A DNA stretch of 64,000 nt, taken from Pseudomonas sp. 14P_8.1_Bac3 (GTDB taxonomy: Bacteria > Pseudomonadota > Gammaproteobacteria > Pseudomonadales > Pseudomonadaceae). The stretch is taken from assembly GCF_025466085.1 (NCBI RefSeq), contig NZ_JANLOD010000010.1, positions 101,821 to 165,820 on the forward strand. The letters run 5' to 3'. The notes beneath the pieces are model-generated. The model saw only the letters and a list, made by a program, of their open reading frames with translations. It did not search any database and had not been told where the DNA came from. Below are positions 17,451-26,044 of this stretch, piece after piece. The stretch's first letter is position 1, and the number at the start of each line of letters is the position of its first letter. Made by a program: the position numbers and the translations under genes.

Positions 17451-17878
17451 AATTCCGCCGCAAGCAACGGGAGAATGTGGACATCAACCTCGCGTCGCTG
17501 ATCGACGTGGTGTTTATCCTGCTGCTGTTTTTCGTCGTGACCACCACCTTCACCCGTGAAACCCAGCTGCGCGTCGATCTGCCACAGGCGGTCAGCGGCT
17601 CGCCGGCCGAAGACCAGCAGGCCAAGCACCTCGACGTCGCCATCAGTGCCGAAGGCGTGTTCTCGGTGAACAACCAGATCCTGCCGAAAAACGACCTCGC
17701 AACGCTGATGGATGCGCTGCAGAAAGAATCCAGCGGCGATACCAACCTGCCGTTGTCGATCAGCGCTGACGGCAAGACCCAGCATCAGTCGGTCATCACC
17801 GCCATGGATGCCGCCGGCAAACTGGGCTTCAGCCACCTGCGCATGACCACCGTCGAGGCGGCGCCGCCCGCACCCTGA
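17447..17878 (+). CDS. exbD: ExbD/TolR-family protein
   Basis: A 143-residue partner of the preceding ExbB. It has a single N-terminal membrane helix with the essential Asp ([16 protein letters not shown], Asp at about residue 20) and a periplasmic domain. It starts with GTG overlapping the exbB stop (GTGA) and its stop overlaps the lpxK start (TGATG), so these genes form one operon. Confidence 0.92.
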   Translation: MKFRRKQRENVDINLASLIDVVFILLLFFVVTTTFTRETQLRVDLPQAVSGSPAEDQQAKHLDVAISAEGVFSVNNQILPKNDLATLMDALQKESSGDTNLPLSISADGKTQHQSVITAMDAAGKLGFSHLRMTTVEAAPPAP

Positions 17879-18888
17879 TGGCCATGTCCGATCGCTTGCT
17901 CGCCGCGTGGTACGAAGGTCATCCGGCCCTGAAGTTGTTGCAGCCACTGGAGTGGCTGTACCGCCGCGTCGTCACCGGCAAGCGCCAGCGCTTTCTGGCG
18001 GGGGAGGGCGAGATCTATCAGCCGCCGGTGCCGCTGATCGTGGTCGGCAACATCACCGTCGGCGGCACCGGCAAGACACCGCTGATTCTGTGGATGATCC
18101 AGCATTGCCAGCGCAGCGGCCTGCGGGTCGGCGTGGTCAGTCGCGGCTATGGCGCCAAACCGCCACAATTGCCGTGGCGCGTCGAGGCCGAGCAAAGTGC
18201 CGATGTCGCGGGGGATGAGCCGCTGTTGATCGTCCAGCGCACCGGCGTACCGTTGATGATCGACCCGGACCGTAGCAGCGCCGTCAAAGCGCTGCTGGCG
18301 AGCGAGCCACTGGACCTGATCCTTTCGGATGACGGCATGCAGCATTACCGCCTGGCCCGAGACCTCGAACTGGTGTTGATCGATGCCGCCCGTGGCCTGG
18401 GCAATAGACGTTGCCTGCCCGCCGGACCGCTGCGTGAACCGATCGAACGCCTGCGAAGCGTTGACGCCGTGTTGTACAACGGCGCCGCCGAAGACCGCGC
18501 GGACGGGTTTGCCTTTCAGCTGCAACCCACCGAACTGGTCAACCTGCTCAGCGGCGAACGGCGTCCCCTCGACCACTTTCCCGCAGGCCAGGCGCTGCAC
18601 GCCGTGGCCGGGATCGGCAATCCGCAGCGTTTCTTCACAACCCTCGAGACGCTACACTGGCAACCAGTCCCCCACGCCTTTGCCGACCACGCCGAATACA
18701 GCGTGCAGGCGTTGAATTTCACCCCGTCATTGCCATTGGTGATGACCGAGAAGGACGCGGTGAAATGCCGTGCCTTCGCCGCCGCCGATTGGTGGTACCT
18801 GGCGGTCGATGCTGCGCCATCGCCGGCCTTCGTGGCCTGGTTCGATACGCAGTTGATGCGCTTGTTGCCGGCTCGTCTTTTGCCTTAA
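17878..18888 (+). CDS. lpxK: Tetraacyldisaccharide 4'-kinase LpxK
   Basis: Phosphorylates the lipid A precursor disaccharide-1-phosphate at the 4' position, on the inner face of the inner membrane. 336 residues, close to family length. The Walker A loop is [13 protein letters not shown] at about residue 55, and the N-terminal amphipathic and hydrophobic helix binds the membrane. Conserved [15 protein letters not shown] is present. It overlaps exbD and is followed by the ycaR-kdsB pair, an arrangement shared with enterobacteria and PAO1. Confidence 0.96.
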   Translation: MAMSDRLLAAWYEGHPALKLLQPLEWLYRRVVTGKRQRFLAGEGEIYQPPVPLIVVGNITVGGTGKTPLILWMIQHCQRSGLRVGVVSRGYGAKPPQLPWRVEAEQSADVAGDEPLLIVQRTGVPLMIDPDRSSAVKALLASEPLDLILSDDGMQHYRLARDLELVLIDAARGLGNRRCLPAGPLREPIERLRSVDAVLYNGAAEDRADGFAFQLQPTELVNLLSGERRPLDHFPAGQALHAVAGIGNPQRFFTTLETLHWQPVPHAFADHAEYSVQALNFTPSLPLVMTEKDAVKCRAFAAADWWYLAVDAAPSPAFVAWFDTQLMRLLPARLLP

Positions 18889-18912
18889 ACCGTTTTTATC
18901 CAGGGAATGCTC

Positions 18913-19098
18913 ATGGACACCAAATTGCTCGACATCCTCGCTTGCCCGGTCTGCAAAGGCCCGCTCAAGCTCAGCGCTGACAAAACCGAGCTGATCAGCA
19001 AGGGCGCCGGCCTGGCGTACCCGATTCGCGACGGCATCCCGGTGATGCTTGAAACAGAAGCCCGCACCCTGACCACCGACGAGCGCCTGGATAAATGA
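18913..19098 (+). CDS. Trm112/YcaR-family small protein
   Basis: A 61-residue protein of the Trm112-like family: [18 protein letters not shown] with one CxxC pair, followed by [13 protein letters not shown]. The second Cys pair of the zinc knuckle is absent, as in many bacterial members. It overlaps kdsB by four bases. ATG 18913 has AGGG seven bases upstream; the ATG at 18907 stands too close to that site. Its role is not settled; it regularly sits between lpxK and kdsB. Confidence 0.9.
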   Translation: MDTKLLDILACPVCKGPLKLSADKTELISKGAGLAYPIRDGIPVMLETEARTLTTDERLDK

Positions 19099-19859
19099 CC
19101 ACAGCCTTTACCGTTGTCATTCCATCCCGTTATGCCTCCACGCGTCTGCCGGGCAAACCACTGCTGTTGATCGCCGGCAAGCCGATGATCCAGCACGTCT
19201 GGGAGCAGGCGAGCAAGAGCAGCGCCGAGCGCGTGGTCGTGGCCACCGACGATGCGCGCATTGTCGAGGCGTGCAACGGGTTTGGCGCTGAAGTGGTGCT
19301 GACCCGCGAAGATCACAATTCCGGCACCGACCGCTTGGCCGAAGTCGCCGAAAAGCTCGGTCTGGCCTCCGACGCGATCGTGGTCAACGTCCAGGGTGAT
19401 GAACCGTTGATCCCGCCGAGCGTCATCGATCAGGTTGCCGCCAATCTGGCCGCCCACACCGAAGCGCGCATGGCGACCCTGGCCGAGCCGATCGAAGACG
19501 TGGACACCCTGTTCAATCCCAATGTGGTCAAAGTCGTCAGGGATCTCAACGGCCTGGCGCTGACGTTCAGTCGAGCAACCCTGCCGTGGGCCCGCGATGC
19601 CTTCGCCAAGAGCCGCGAGCAACTGCCGGAAGGCGTGCCGTATCGCCGTCACATCGGCATTTATGCCTACCGCGCCGGTTTCCTGCATGACTTCGTCAGC
19701 TGGGGCCCGTGCTGGCTGGAAAACACCGAATCCCTGGAACAGCTGCGTGCCCTGTGGCACGGCGTGCGGATTCACGTCGCCGACGCGCTGATCGCACCGC
19801 CCACCGGCGTCGACACCGTCGAAGACCTCGAGCGCGTTCGTCGCCTGCTGGAGGCCTGA
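19095..19859 (+). CDS. kdsB: CMP-KDO synthetase KdsB
   Basis: Activates 3-deoxy-D-manno-octulosonate with CTP for lipopolysaccharide core synthesis. 254 residues, full length. The N-terminal nucleotide-binding motif is [15 protein letters not shown], followed by [13 protein letters not shown] with the metal-binding Asp, and [13 protein letters not shown]. It starts within the ycaR stop (ATGA) and its own stop overlaps the next start, so it belongs to the lpxK-to-murB operon. Confidence 0.97.
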   Translation: MTTAFTVVIPSRYASTRLPGKPLLLIAGKPMIQHVWEQASKSSAERVVVATDDARIVEACNGFGAEVVLTREDHNSGTDRLAEVAEKLGLASDAIVVNVQGDEPLIPPSVIDQVAANLAAHTEARMATLAEPIEDVDTLFNPNVVKVVRDLNGLALTFSRATLPWARDAFAKSREQLPEGVPYRRHIGIYAYRAGFLHDFVSWGPCWLENTESLEQLRALWHGVRIHVADALIAPPTGVDTVEDLERVRRLLEA

Positions 19860-20323
19860 TGCGGGTTCTGTTCGTCTGCCTGGGCAATATCTGCCGTTCC
19901 CCGACGGCCGAAGGCGTGCTGCGGTATAAATTGCGCGAAGCGGGGCTGGCCGATCAAGTCGAAGTGGCCTCCGCGGGCACCGGTGACTGGCACGTCGGCA
20001 GGGCGCCGGACAAACGCAGCCAGGCCGCGGCCAAACTGCGCGGTTACGACCTGTCCGCACAACGCGCCCAGCAAGTGACCCGTGCCGATTTCGCCCGCTA
20101 CGACCTGATCCTGGCGATGGACCACAGCAATCTACGCAACCTCCAGGCCTTGCAACCGGCCAAGGGCAAGGCCGAGCTGGACCTGTTCCTGCGTCGTTAC
20201 GAATCGGACATCGACGAAGTCCCTGATCCGTACTACGACGGCGATCAGGGCTTTGAGTGGGTGCTCGACTTGATCGAGCGCGCCAGCGACCGGCTGGTGA
20301 TCGAATTGAAGGGCCGGTTATGA
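19859..20323 (+). CDS. Low-molecular-weight protein tyrosine phosphatase
   Basis: A 154-residue cytoplasmic phosphatase. The P-loop is at the N-terminus (CLGNICRSPTAEG, catalytic Cys7 and Arg13), and the general acid Asp is in EVPDPYYDGDQGF near residue 121. ATG 19859 overlaps the kdsB stop (TGATG), and its stop overlaps murB (ATGA). Its substrate is unknown; the operon suggests a link to envelope synthesis. Confidence 0.95.
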   Translation: MRVLFVCLGNICRSPTAEGVLRYKLREAGLADQVEVASAGTGDWHVGRAPDKRSQAAAKLRGYDLSAQRAQQVTRADFARYDLILAMDHSNLRNLQALQPAKGKAELDLFLRRYESDIDEVPDPYYDGDQGFEWVLDLIERASDRLVIELKGRL

Positions 20324-21339
20324 GTTTGCAGGTACAGCCACAGGTTTCGCTCAAACCGTTCAATACGTTTGGCGTGGATGTTCAGGCCCGGCTGTTCGCC
20401 GAAGCCCACAGCGATGCCGACGTCCGCGAGGCGCTGGCCTACGCCGCGGACCATAACGTGCCACTGCTGGTGATCGGCGGCGGCAGCAACCTGCTGTTGA
20501 CCGCCGATATCCAGTCGCTGGTGCTGCGCATGGCCACGCGCGGGATACGGATTCTGAGTGATGACGGCAGCAAAGTCGTCATCGAAGCCGAGGCTGGCGA
20601 GCCGTGGCACCCGTTCGTGCAGCACACCCTGGCGCAGGGCTTGTCGGGGCTGGAAAACCTCAGCCTGATCCCCGGGACTGTCGGCGCGGCACCGATGCAG
20701 AACATCGGCGCCTATGGTGTGGAGATCAAGGACGTGTTCGCCGGCCTGACCGCCCTCGATCGCCAGACCGGCGAACTGCGGGACTTCACCCTGGATGAGT
20801 GCAACTTCGCCTACCGCGACAGCCTGTTCAAACAGCAGCCGGGGCGTTGGCTGATCCTTCGGGTGCGGTTCGCCCTCAATCGCGCCGCGCATTTGCATCT
20901 GGAGTACGGGCCGGTGCGTCAGCGCCTGACCGAGCAGGGCATCGAGCAGCCAACCGCCACCGATGTCAGCCAGGCGATTTGCAGCATCCGCAACGAAAAG
21001 CTCCCGGACCCGGCGGTGCTCGGCAATGCCGGCAGCTTCTTCAAGAATCCGTTGGTGCCCGCTGCGTTGGTGGCGCAACTCAAGGGCGAATACCCGGACC
21101 TGGTGGCCTACGCGCAACCCGACGGACAGATGAAACTGGCGGCAGGCTGGCTGATCGAGCGGGCAGGCTGGAAAGGCTTCCGCGAGGCCGACGCCGGTGT
21201 GCACAGGTTGCAGGCGCTGGTGCTGGTCAACTATGGCGCAGCCACCGGCCTGCAATTGCTGGATCTGGCGCAGCGTATCCAGAAAGATATTGCCGAACGG
21301 TTTCATGTCGATCTGGAAATGGAGCCCAACCGGTATTGA
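20320..21339 (+). CDS. murB: UDP-N-acetylenolpyruvoylglucosamine reductase MurB
   Basis: NADPH- and FAD-dependent second step of UDP-MurNAc synthesis in peptidoglycan formation. 339 residues. FAD-binding motifs VIGGGSNLLLTADI and LSLIPGTVGAAPMQNIGAYG (residue about 110-130), YRDSLFK, and catalytic Ser in GNAGSFFKNP are all present. ATG 20320 overlaps the phosphatase stop. It ends the envelope operon; a terminator follows at 21367. Confidence 0.97.
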   Translation: MSLQVQPQVSLKPFNTFGVDVQARLFAEAHSDADVREALAYAADHNVPLLVIGGGSNLLLTADIQSLVLRMATRGIRILSDDGSKVVIEAEAGEPWHPFVQHTLAQGLSGLENLSLIPGTVGAAPMQNIGAYGVEIKDVFAGLTALDRQTGELRDFTLDECNFAYRDSLFKQQPGRWLILRVRFALNRAAHLHLEYGPVRQRLTEQGIEQPTATDVSQAICSIRNEKLPDPAVLGNAGSFFKNPLVPAALVAQLKGEYPDLVAYAQPDGQMKLAAGWLIERAGWKGFREADAGVHRLQALVLVNYGAATGLQLLDLAQRIQKDIAERFHVDLEMEPNRY

Positions 21340-21366
21340 AGCTAAGCTCTCAAGACGGATGACCCA

Positions 21367-21400
21367 GCCCTGTACAACATCCATTGTGCAGGGCTTTTTT
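21367..21400 (+). terminator. Terminator after murB
   Basis: GCCCTGTACAA / TTGTGCAGGGC arms followed by T6, 27 bases after the murB stop. Confidence 0.88.
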
Positions 21401-21584
21401 GTTAATGCTGGGTTAACCCGGCCACCTGACGATCAAGCGTTTGTTTCATCAAAGGCCCGATGCAGACGCTTCCGTCTGGATAAGAGAGCCCCATTAGCCT
21501 GAGCCGATCTGCGTAATGCCAACCGCCAATCCTCGGCGGCAGATTGCTCGACCCCATAACCTTTACAACTATGCGGGCGTGCCC

Positions 21585-22055
21585 ATGATTACCCTGAAGC
21601 TCAATGGTCAAGACCATCAACTGGATGTTACCGAGGACATGCCGCTACTGTGGGCGATCCGCGACGTGGCGGGTTACAACGGCACCAAATTCGGCTGCGG
21701 CATGGGCCTGTGCGGTGCCTGCACCATCCATATCGAAGGCGCCCCGGCGCGCAGCTGCATCACACCGATCGGCTCGGTGATCGGCCAGAATGTCAGCACC
21801 ATCGATAACCTGCATGCCGACCCGGTCGGGCAAATCGTCCAGCAGGCCTGGCTCGACACCGCTGTGGCGCAGTGCGGTTTCTGTCAGGGCGGGCAGATCA
21901 TGTCGGCGACGGCGCTGCTCAAGACCAACCCGAACCCGAGCGACGAACAGATCGAAGAGGCGATGGTCGGCAATATCTGCCGCTGCGGCACCTACAACCG
22001 CATCAAGACCGCCATCCGCCAGGCCTCCACTCACCTGAAGGAGGCCAAGGCATGA
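21585..22055 (+). CDS. [2Fe-2S] subunit of a molybdenum hydroxylase (IorA/CoxS-like)
   Basis: A 156-residue iron-sulfur subunit of the xanthine-oxidase family. Residues 1-75 form a plant-type ferredoxin fold with Cys ligands in FGCGMGLCGACTIH and a fourth in ARSC. The C-half is the [2Fe-2S]-binding helical domain with CGFCQGGQIM and NICRCGTYNRI. It matches the small subunit of isoquinoline 1-oxidoreductase. ATG 21585 starts the family's usual MITLKLNG; the ribosome site is weak. Four-base overlap with the large subunit. Confidence 0.92.
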   Translation: MITLKLNGQDHQLDVTEDMPLLWAIRDVAGYNGTKFGCGMGLCGACTIHIEGAPARSCITPIGSVIGQNVSTIDNLHADPVGQIVQQAWLDTAVAQCGFCQGGQIMSATALLKTNPNPSDEQIEEAMVGNICRCGTYNRIKTAIRQASTHLKEAKA

Positions 22056-24373
22056 GCCGGTTACCGAACGATTTTGCCCTGAGCAACCTCAGCCGCCGTG
22101 GTTTTCTCAAAGGCGTCGGCGCTACCGGGGCATTGGTACTCGCCGCGAGTTGGGGCTGGCAGGACGCTTTTGCCGCCGAGAAAGAGAAGAAATTCGGCGC
22201 CGACGGCATGCCCCATGGCTGGATCGATGACCCGAAGGTGTACGTCAGCATCGCCGCTGATGGCACGGTGACGGTGGTCTGCAACCGCTCGGAAATGGGC
22301 CAGGGCGTGCGCACCAGCCTGAGCATGGTCGTGGCCGACGAGCTGGACGCCGACTGGGCGCAGGTGAAAGTGCAGCAGGCGCCGGGCGACGAAGTGCGCT
22401 TCGGCAACCAGGACACCGACGGCTCCCGCAGCATGCGCCACTGGTACGAACCGATGCGCCGCTGTGGTGCCGCCGCGCGGACCATGCTGGAACAGGCCGC
22501 CGCCGACCAGTGGAAAGTCCCGGTCGGCGAGTGTCACGCACAACTGCACAAGATCATCCACACACCGACCGGCCGCGAGCTGGGCTACGGCGCAGTAGCC
22601 GCTGCGGCCGGTGCGCTGGCGGTGCCGGCCCGCGACACGCTGCGCCTCAAGGAGCCTTCGGAGTTCCGTTACATCGGCAAGGAAGGCACCCGGGCCATCG
22701 ATGGTGCAGACATCGTCAACGGCCGCGCGATCTACGGCGCCGACGTGCATTTTGACGGCATGCTCTACGCCACCATCGCCCGTCCGGCGGTCTACGGCGG
22801 CAAGGTCAAATCCGTGGATGACAGCGCCGCGCTGAAAGTCCCCGGGGTACTGAAGGTCATCCAGATCGAAGGTCGCCCGTTGCCCTCGGAATTCCAGCCG
22901 CTGGGTGGAGTGGCCGTAGTGGCCAGCAACACCTGGGCCGCCATCAAGGGCCGCGATGCACTGAAAATCGAATGGGACGACGGCCCTAACGCCAGTTACG
23001 ACTCGATTGCCTATCGCAAGGAACTGGAAGCCGCGTCCCTGAAACCGGGGAAAGTGGTGCGCAATACCGGCAACATCGATGAAGCCATGGGCAGCGCCAG
23101 CAGCACGTTGGAAGCGTCTTACTACTTGCCGCACCTGGCGCAGGCACCGATGGAGCCGATGGTCGCCATCGCACGTTACAACAACGGCGTGTGCGAAGCC
23201 TGGGCGCCCAGCCAGGCGCCGCAGGTTACCCGTGAGCGAATCGCTGAACGCCTCGGCTTGCCGTTCGATAACGTGACGTTCAACGTCACCTTGCTCGGCG
23301 GCGGTTTCGGGCGTAAATCCAAACCGGACTTCATCATCGAAGCGGCCGTGCTCGCCAAGGAATTCCCCGGCAAAGCCGTGCGGGTGCAATGGACCCGTGA
23401 AGACGACATCCATTGCTCGTATTTCCACACCGTCTCGGCCGAATACCTCAAGGCCAGCCTGAACAAGGACGGTTTGCCGTCCAGTTGGCTGCACCGCACC
23501 GTGGCGCCAAGCATCACGGCGTTGTTCGCGCCCGGGATGAACCACGAGGCGCCGTTCGAACTGGGCATGGGGTTCACTAACCTGCCTTACAACTTTCCTA
23601 ACGTACGCCTGGAAAATCCGGAGGCGGCGATTCATACGCGTGTCGGCTGGTACCGCTCGGTGTCGAACATTCCTCACGGTTTTGCGATCCAGAGTTTCAT
23701 TGATGAACTGGCGCACAAGGCCGGTGAGGATCCGCTCAAGTATCAGATCAAATTGCTGGGGCCGGACCGTCAGATCGATCCGCGCACCTTGAGCGAAGAG
23801 TGGAACTACGGCGAGTCGCCGGAGCGTTATCCGATCGACACCGCGCGGGTGCGCACCGTGCTGGAAACTGCTGCGAAAGCCGCCGGTTGGGGGCGCCAGT
23901 TACCCAAAGGCCGCGGCTTGGGGCTGGCGGTGCATTACAGCTTCGTCACCTATGTGGCGGCGGTGATCGAAGTCGAGGTCAAGGACGACGGCACCTTGAT
24001 CGTGCACAAGGCGGATATCGCCGTGGATTGCGGTCCGCAGATCAACCCTGAGCGGATCCGCTCGCAGTTCGAAGGCGCCTGCGTGATGGGCCTGGGCAAC
24101 GCGGTGCTGGGGGAAATCAGCTTCAAGGACGGCAGGGTCCAGCAAGACAACTTCCACATGTACGAAGTGGCGCGCATGTCCCTGGCGCCGAAGGAAGTCG
24201 CCGTGCACCTGGTGACGCCGCCGGGCGTCGTGCCGTTGGGTGGTGTCGGCGAGCCGGGCGTGCCGCCGATTGCGCCGGCGCTGTGCAATGCGATCTTCGC
24301 CGCCACGGGCAAGCGCATCCGTAACCTGCCGGTTCGCTATCAGCTGCAGGGCTGGCAGAAGGCTGAAGCCTGA
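22052..24373 (+). CDS. Molybdopterin-binding subunit, isoquinoline 1-oxidoreductase beta-like
   Basis: A 773-residue large subunit that carries the molybdenum cofactor. A twin-arginine signal ([20 protein letters not shown]) near residue 13 predicts folded export to the periplasm, probably together with the small subunit. GGGFGRK and the late [12 protein letters not shown] with the catalytic Glu follow the IorB pattern. No FAD subunit is nearby, so electrons probably go to a cytochrome or the membrane chain rather than NAD (family knowledge). The true substrate is unknown; aldehydes or N-heterocycles are candidates. Confidence 0.9.
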   Translation: MSRLPNDFALSNLSRRGFLKGVGATGALVLAASWGWQDAFAAEKEKKFGADGMPHGWIDDPKVYVSIAADGTVTVVCNRSEMGQGVRTSLSMVVADELDADWAQVKVQQAPGDEVRFGNQDTDGSRSMRHWYEPMRRCGAAARTMLEQAAADQWKVPVGECHAQLHKIIHTPTGRELGYGAVAAAAGALAVPARDTLRLKEPSEFRYIGKEGTRAIDGADIVNGRAIYGADVHFDGMLYATIARPAVYGGKVKSVDDSAALKVPGVLKVIQIEGRPLPSEFQPLGGVAVVASNTWAAIKGRDALKIEWDDGPNASYDSIAYRKELEAASLKPGKVVRNTGNIDEAMGSASSTLEASYYLPHLAQAPMEPMVAIARYNNGVCEAWAPSQAPQVTRERIAERLGLPFDNVTFNVTLLGGGFGRKSKPDFIIEAAVLAKEFPGKAVRVQWTREDDIHCSYFHTVSAEYLKASLNKDGLPSSWLHRTVAPSITALFAPGMNHEAPFELGMGFTNLPYNFPNVRLENPEAAIHTRVGWYRSVSNIPHGFAIQSFIDELAHKAGEDPLKYQIKLLGPDRQIDPRTLSEEWNYGESPERYPIDTARVRTVLETAAKAAGWGRQLPKGRGLGLAVHYSFVTYVAAVIEVEVKDDGTLIVHKADIAVDCGPQINPERIRSQFEGACVMGLGNAVLGEISFKDGRVQQDNFHMYEVARMSLAPKEVAVHLVTPPGVVPLGGVGEPGVPPIAPALCNAIFAATGKRIRNLPVRYQLQGWQKAEA

Positions 24374-25356
24374 TGGACAGCGTCGACCTGAACGTTCTGC
24401 GCAGCGTGCTGGAATGGCGCCGCGCCGGTCAGCGGGTGGTGTTGTACAGCGTGGTCCAGACCTGGGGCACCGCGCCCCGGGCACCTGGCGCCATGCTGGC
24501 CTTGCGCGAAGACGGAGTGGTGATGGGTTCGGTGTCGGGTGGTTGCGTCGAGGATGACCTGATCGCCCGGCTGCACGACGGCCGAATTCCCGCCGACGGT
24601 CCGCCGGTGCAGTTGATCACCTACGGCGTCACCCGCGAGGAGGCCGCACGTTTTGGTCTGCCGTGCGGCGGCACTTTGCGTCTGACCGAAGAGCGTGTCG
24701 GTGACCCTGCCTGGGTTGCCGAATTGCTGGCGCGCTGCGAAGGCCATGAAATCGTCGCGCGTTCGCTGGACATCGCGACCGGTGAGGTGGTGTTGCAGCC
24801 AGCGGACAAGAGCGATGTGCTGACATTTGATGGCGACACCCTGCGCGCGATTTACGGACCGCGGTGGCGGTTATTGCTGATCGGTGCGGGACAATTGTCC
24901 CGTTACGTCGCGGAGATGGCACGAATGCTGGATTTCGAAGTGCTGATCTGCGATCCACGCACCGAGTTCGTCTACGGTTGGGAAGAACAGCACGGACGCT
25001 TTGTCGCAGGCATGCCGGACGAAGCGGTGCTGAACATTCAGACCGACGAACGCACAGCCATCGTCGCGCTGACCCACGATCCGCGCCTGGATGACATGGC
25101 GCTGCTCACGGCCCTCGACTCCAAAGCGTTTTATGTGGGCGCGCTGGGCTCGCGGGTCAACAGCCTGAAGCGCCGGGAAAACCTGGCTCAGCTAGGCTTG
25201 TCAGCGGAAGCCATCGAGCGCTTGCATGGCCCGATTGGTTTGCACATCGGCAGCCATTCCCCGGCGGAAATCGCCTTGTCGCTGCTGGCTGAAATCGTCG
25301 CGACCAAGAACGGCGTCGAGCTGAAACAGAAGAGGCCGTTGCAGGAGGTGGTATGA
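24373..25356 (+). CDS. XdhC-family molybdenum-cofactor maturation factor
   Basis: A 327-residue cytoplasmic protein that binds and sulfurates or inserts the cofactor for xanthine-oxidase-type enzymes. The N-terminal XdhC/CoxI domain has GSVSGGCVEDDLIARL, and the C-terminal Rossmann domain starts at about residue 160 with LLLIGAGQLSRYVAEMA and ends with IGLHIGSHSPAEIALS. It overlaps the large subunit by one base (TGATG), so it serves this enzyme. Confidence 0.93.
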   Translation: MDSVDLNVLRSVLEWRRAGQRVVLYSVVQTWGTAPRAPGAMLALREDGVVMGSVSGGCVEDDLIARLHDGRIPADGPPVQLITYGVTREEAARFGLPCGGTLRLTEERVGDPAWVAELLARCEGHEIVARSLDIATGEVVLQPADKSDVLTFDGDTLRAIYGPRWRLLLIGAGQLSRYVAEMARMLDFEVLICDPRTEFVYGWEEQHGRFVAGMPDEAVLNIQTDERTAIVALTHDPRLDDMALLTALDSKAFYVGALGSRVNSLKRRENLAQLGLSAEAIERLHGPIGLHIGSHSPAEIALSLLAEIVATKNGVELKQKRPLQEVV

Positions 25357-25943
25357 GTGAGTCGATCGGCATCATCGTGTTGGCGGCAGGGCAGGGCAGC
25401 CGCTTCAGGCAGGTGGCGGGTGCCGACAAGGACAAGTTGTTGGCGGACTGTACGGGCCGCGATGGCGCCGTTCGTTCGGTGATCGAGCAGGTGTTGGCAA
25501 GTTTGCCGGCTGATCTGACGAAGCGCGTCCTGGTGACCACCGAGGAGCGCCCGCAGGTGCTTCGTATGGCACAGGCTTACGGGTTCGAGATTGTGCTGGT
25601 CGAATCGACCGGCATGGGCGACAGCATTGCGGCCGGAGTCGCGGCGTGTCCGCAGCTCGGCGGCTGGTTGATTGTGTTGGGCGACATGCCGTTTATTTTG
25701 CCGTCCACGATCGAGCGGGTGGTGGCAGGGATTGCGGACGATGGAATCAGCGTTCCGGTGATGAACGGCGAGTACGGACACCCGGTGGGTTTCGGGCGCA
25801 CGTTTGGGCCGGGGTTGATGACGTTGGCGGGGGATCGCGGGGCCAAGCCATTGTTTGCGTCGGCCAGGGTAGTCGAGGCGGTGGTGGAAGATCCTGGGGT
25901 GTTGTGGGATGTCGATACACCTGAAGCTTTGGTCTTTGCCTGA
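25353..25943 (+). CDS. MobA/MocA-like nucleotidyltransferase
   Basis: A 196-residue NTP-transferase that most likely adds CMP or GMP to the molybdenum cofactor for the preceding enzyme. It has the N-terminal LAAGQGSRF nucleotide loop and the metal-binding Asp in VLGDMPFI at about residue 110. It overlaps xdhC by four bases. MocA (cytidylyl) is the likelier type, because the IorAB enzymes use MCD, but the sequence alone does not prove it. Confidence 0.88.
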   Translation: MSESIGIIVLAAGQGSRFRQVAGADKDKLLADCTGRDGAVRSVIEQVLASLPADLTKRVLVTTEERPQVLRMAQAYGFEIVLVESTGMGDSIAAGVAACPQLGGWLIVLGDMPFILPSTIERVVAGIADDGISVPVMNGEYGHPVGFGRTFGPGLMTLAGDRGAKPLFASARVVEAVVEDPGVLWDVDTPEALVFA

Positions 25944-25993
25944 TAGATCGCTTTCGAACGATAACGCGGTCTATCGGCTTGAACGACAGACAT

Positions 25994-26030
25994 AAAAAAG
26001 CCCCGCCTGGATCACCAGGCGGGGCTTTTT
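25994..26030. terminator. Bidirectional terminator
   Basis: A6 run, GCCCCGCCTGG / CCAGGCGGGGC arms with a four-base loop, T5 tail. It ends both the molybdenum-enzyme operon and rne. Confidence 0.95.
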
Positions 26031-26044
26031 AGTGGCCGATGGAA

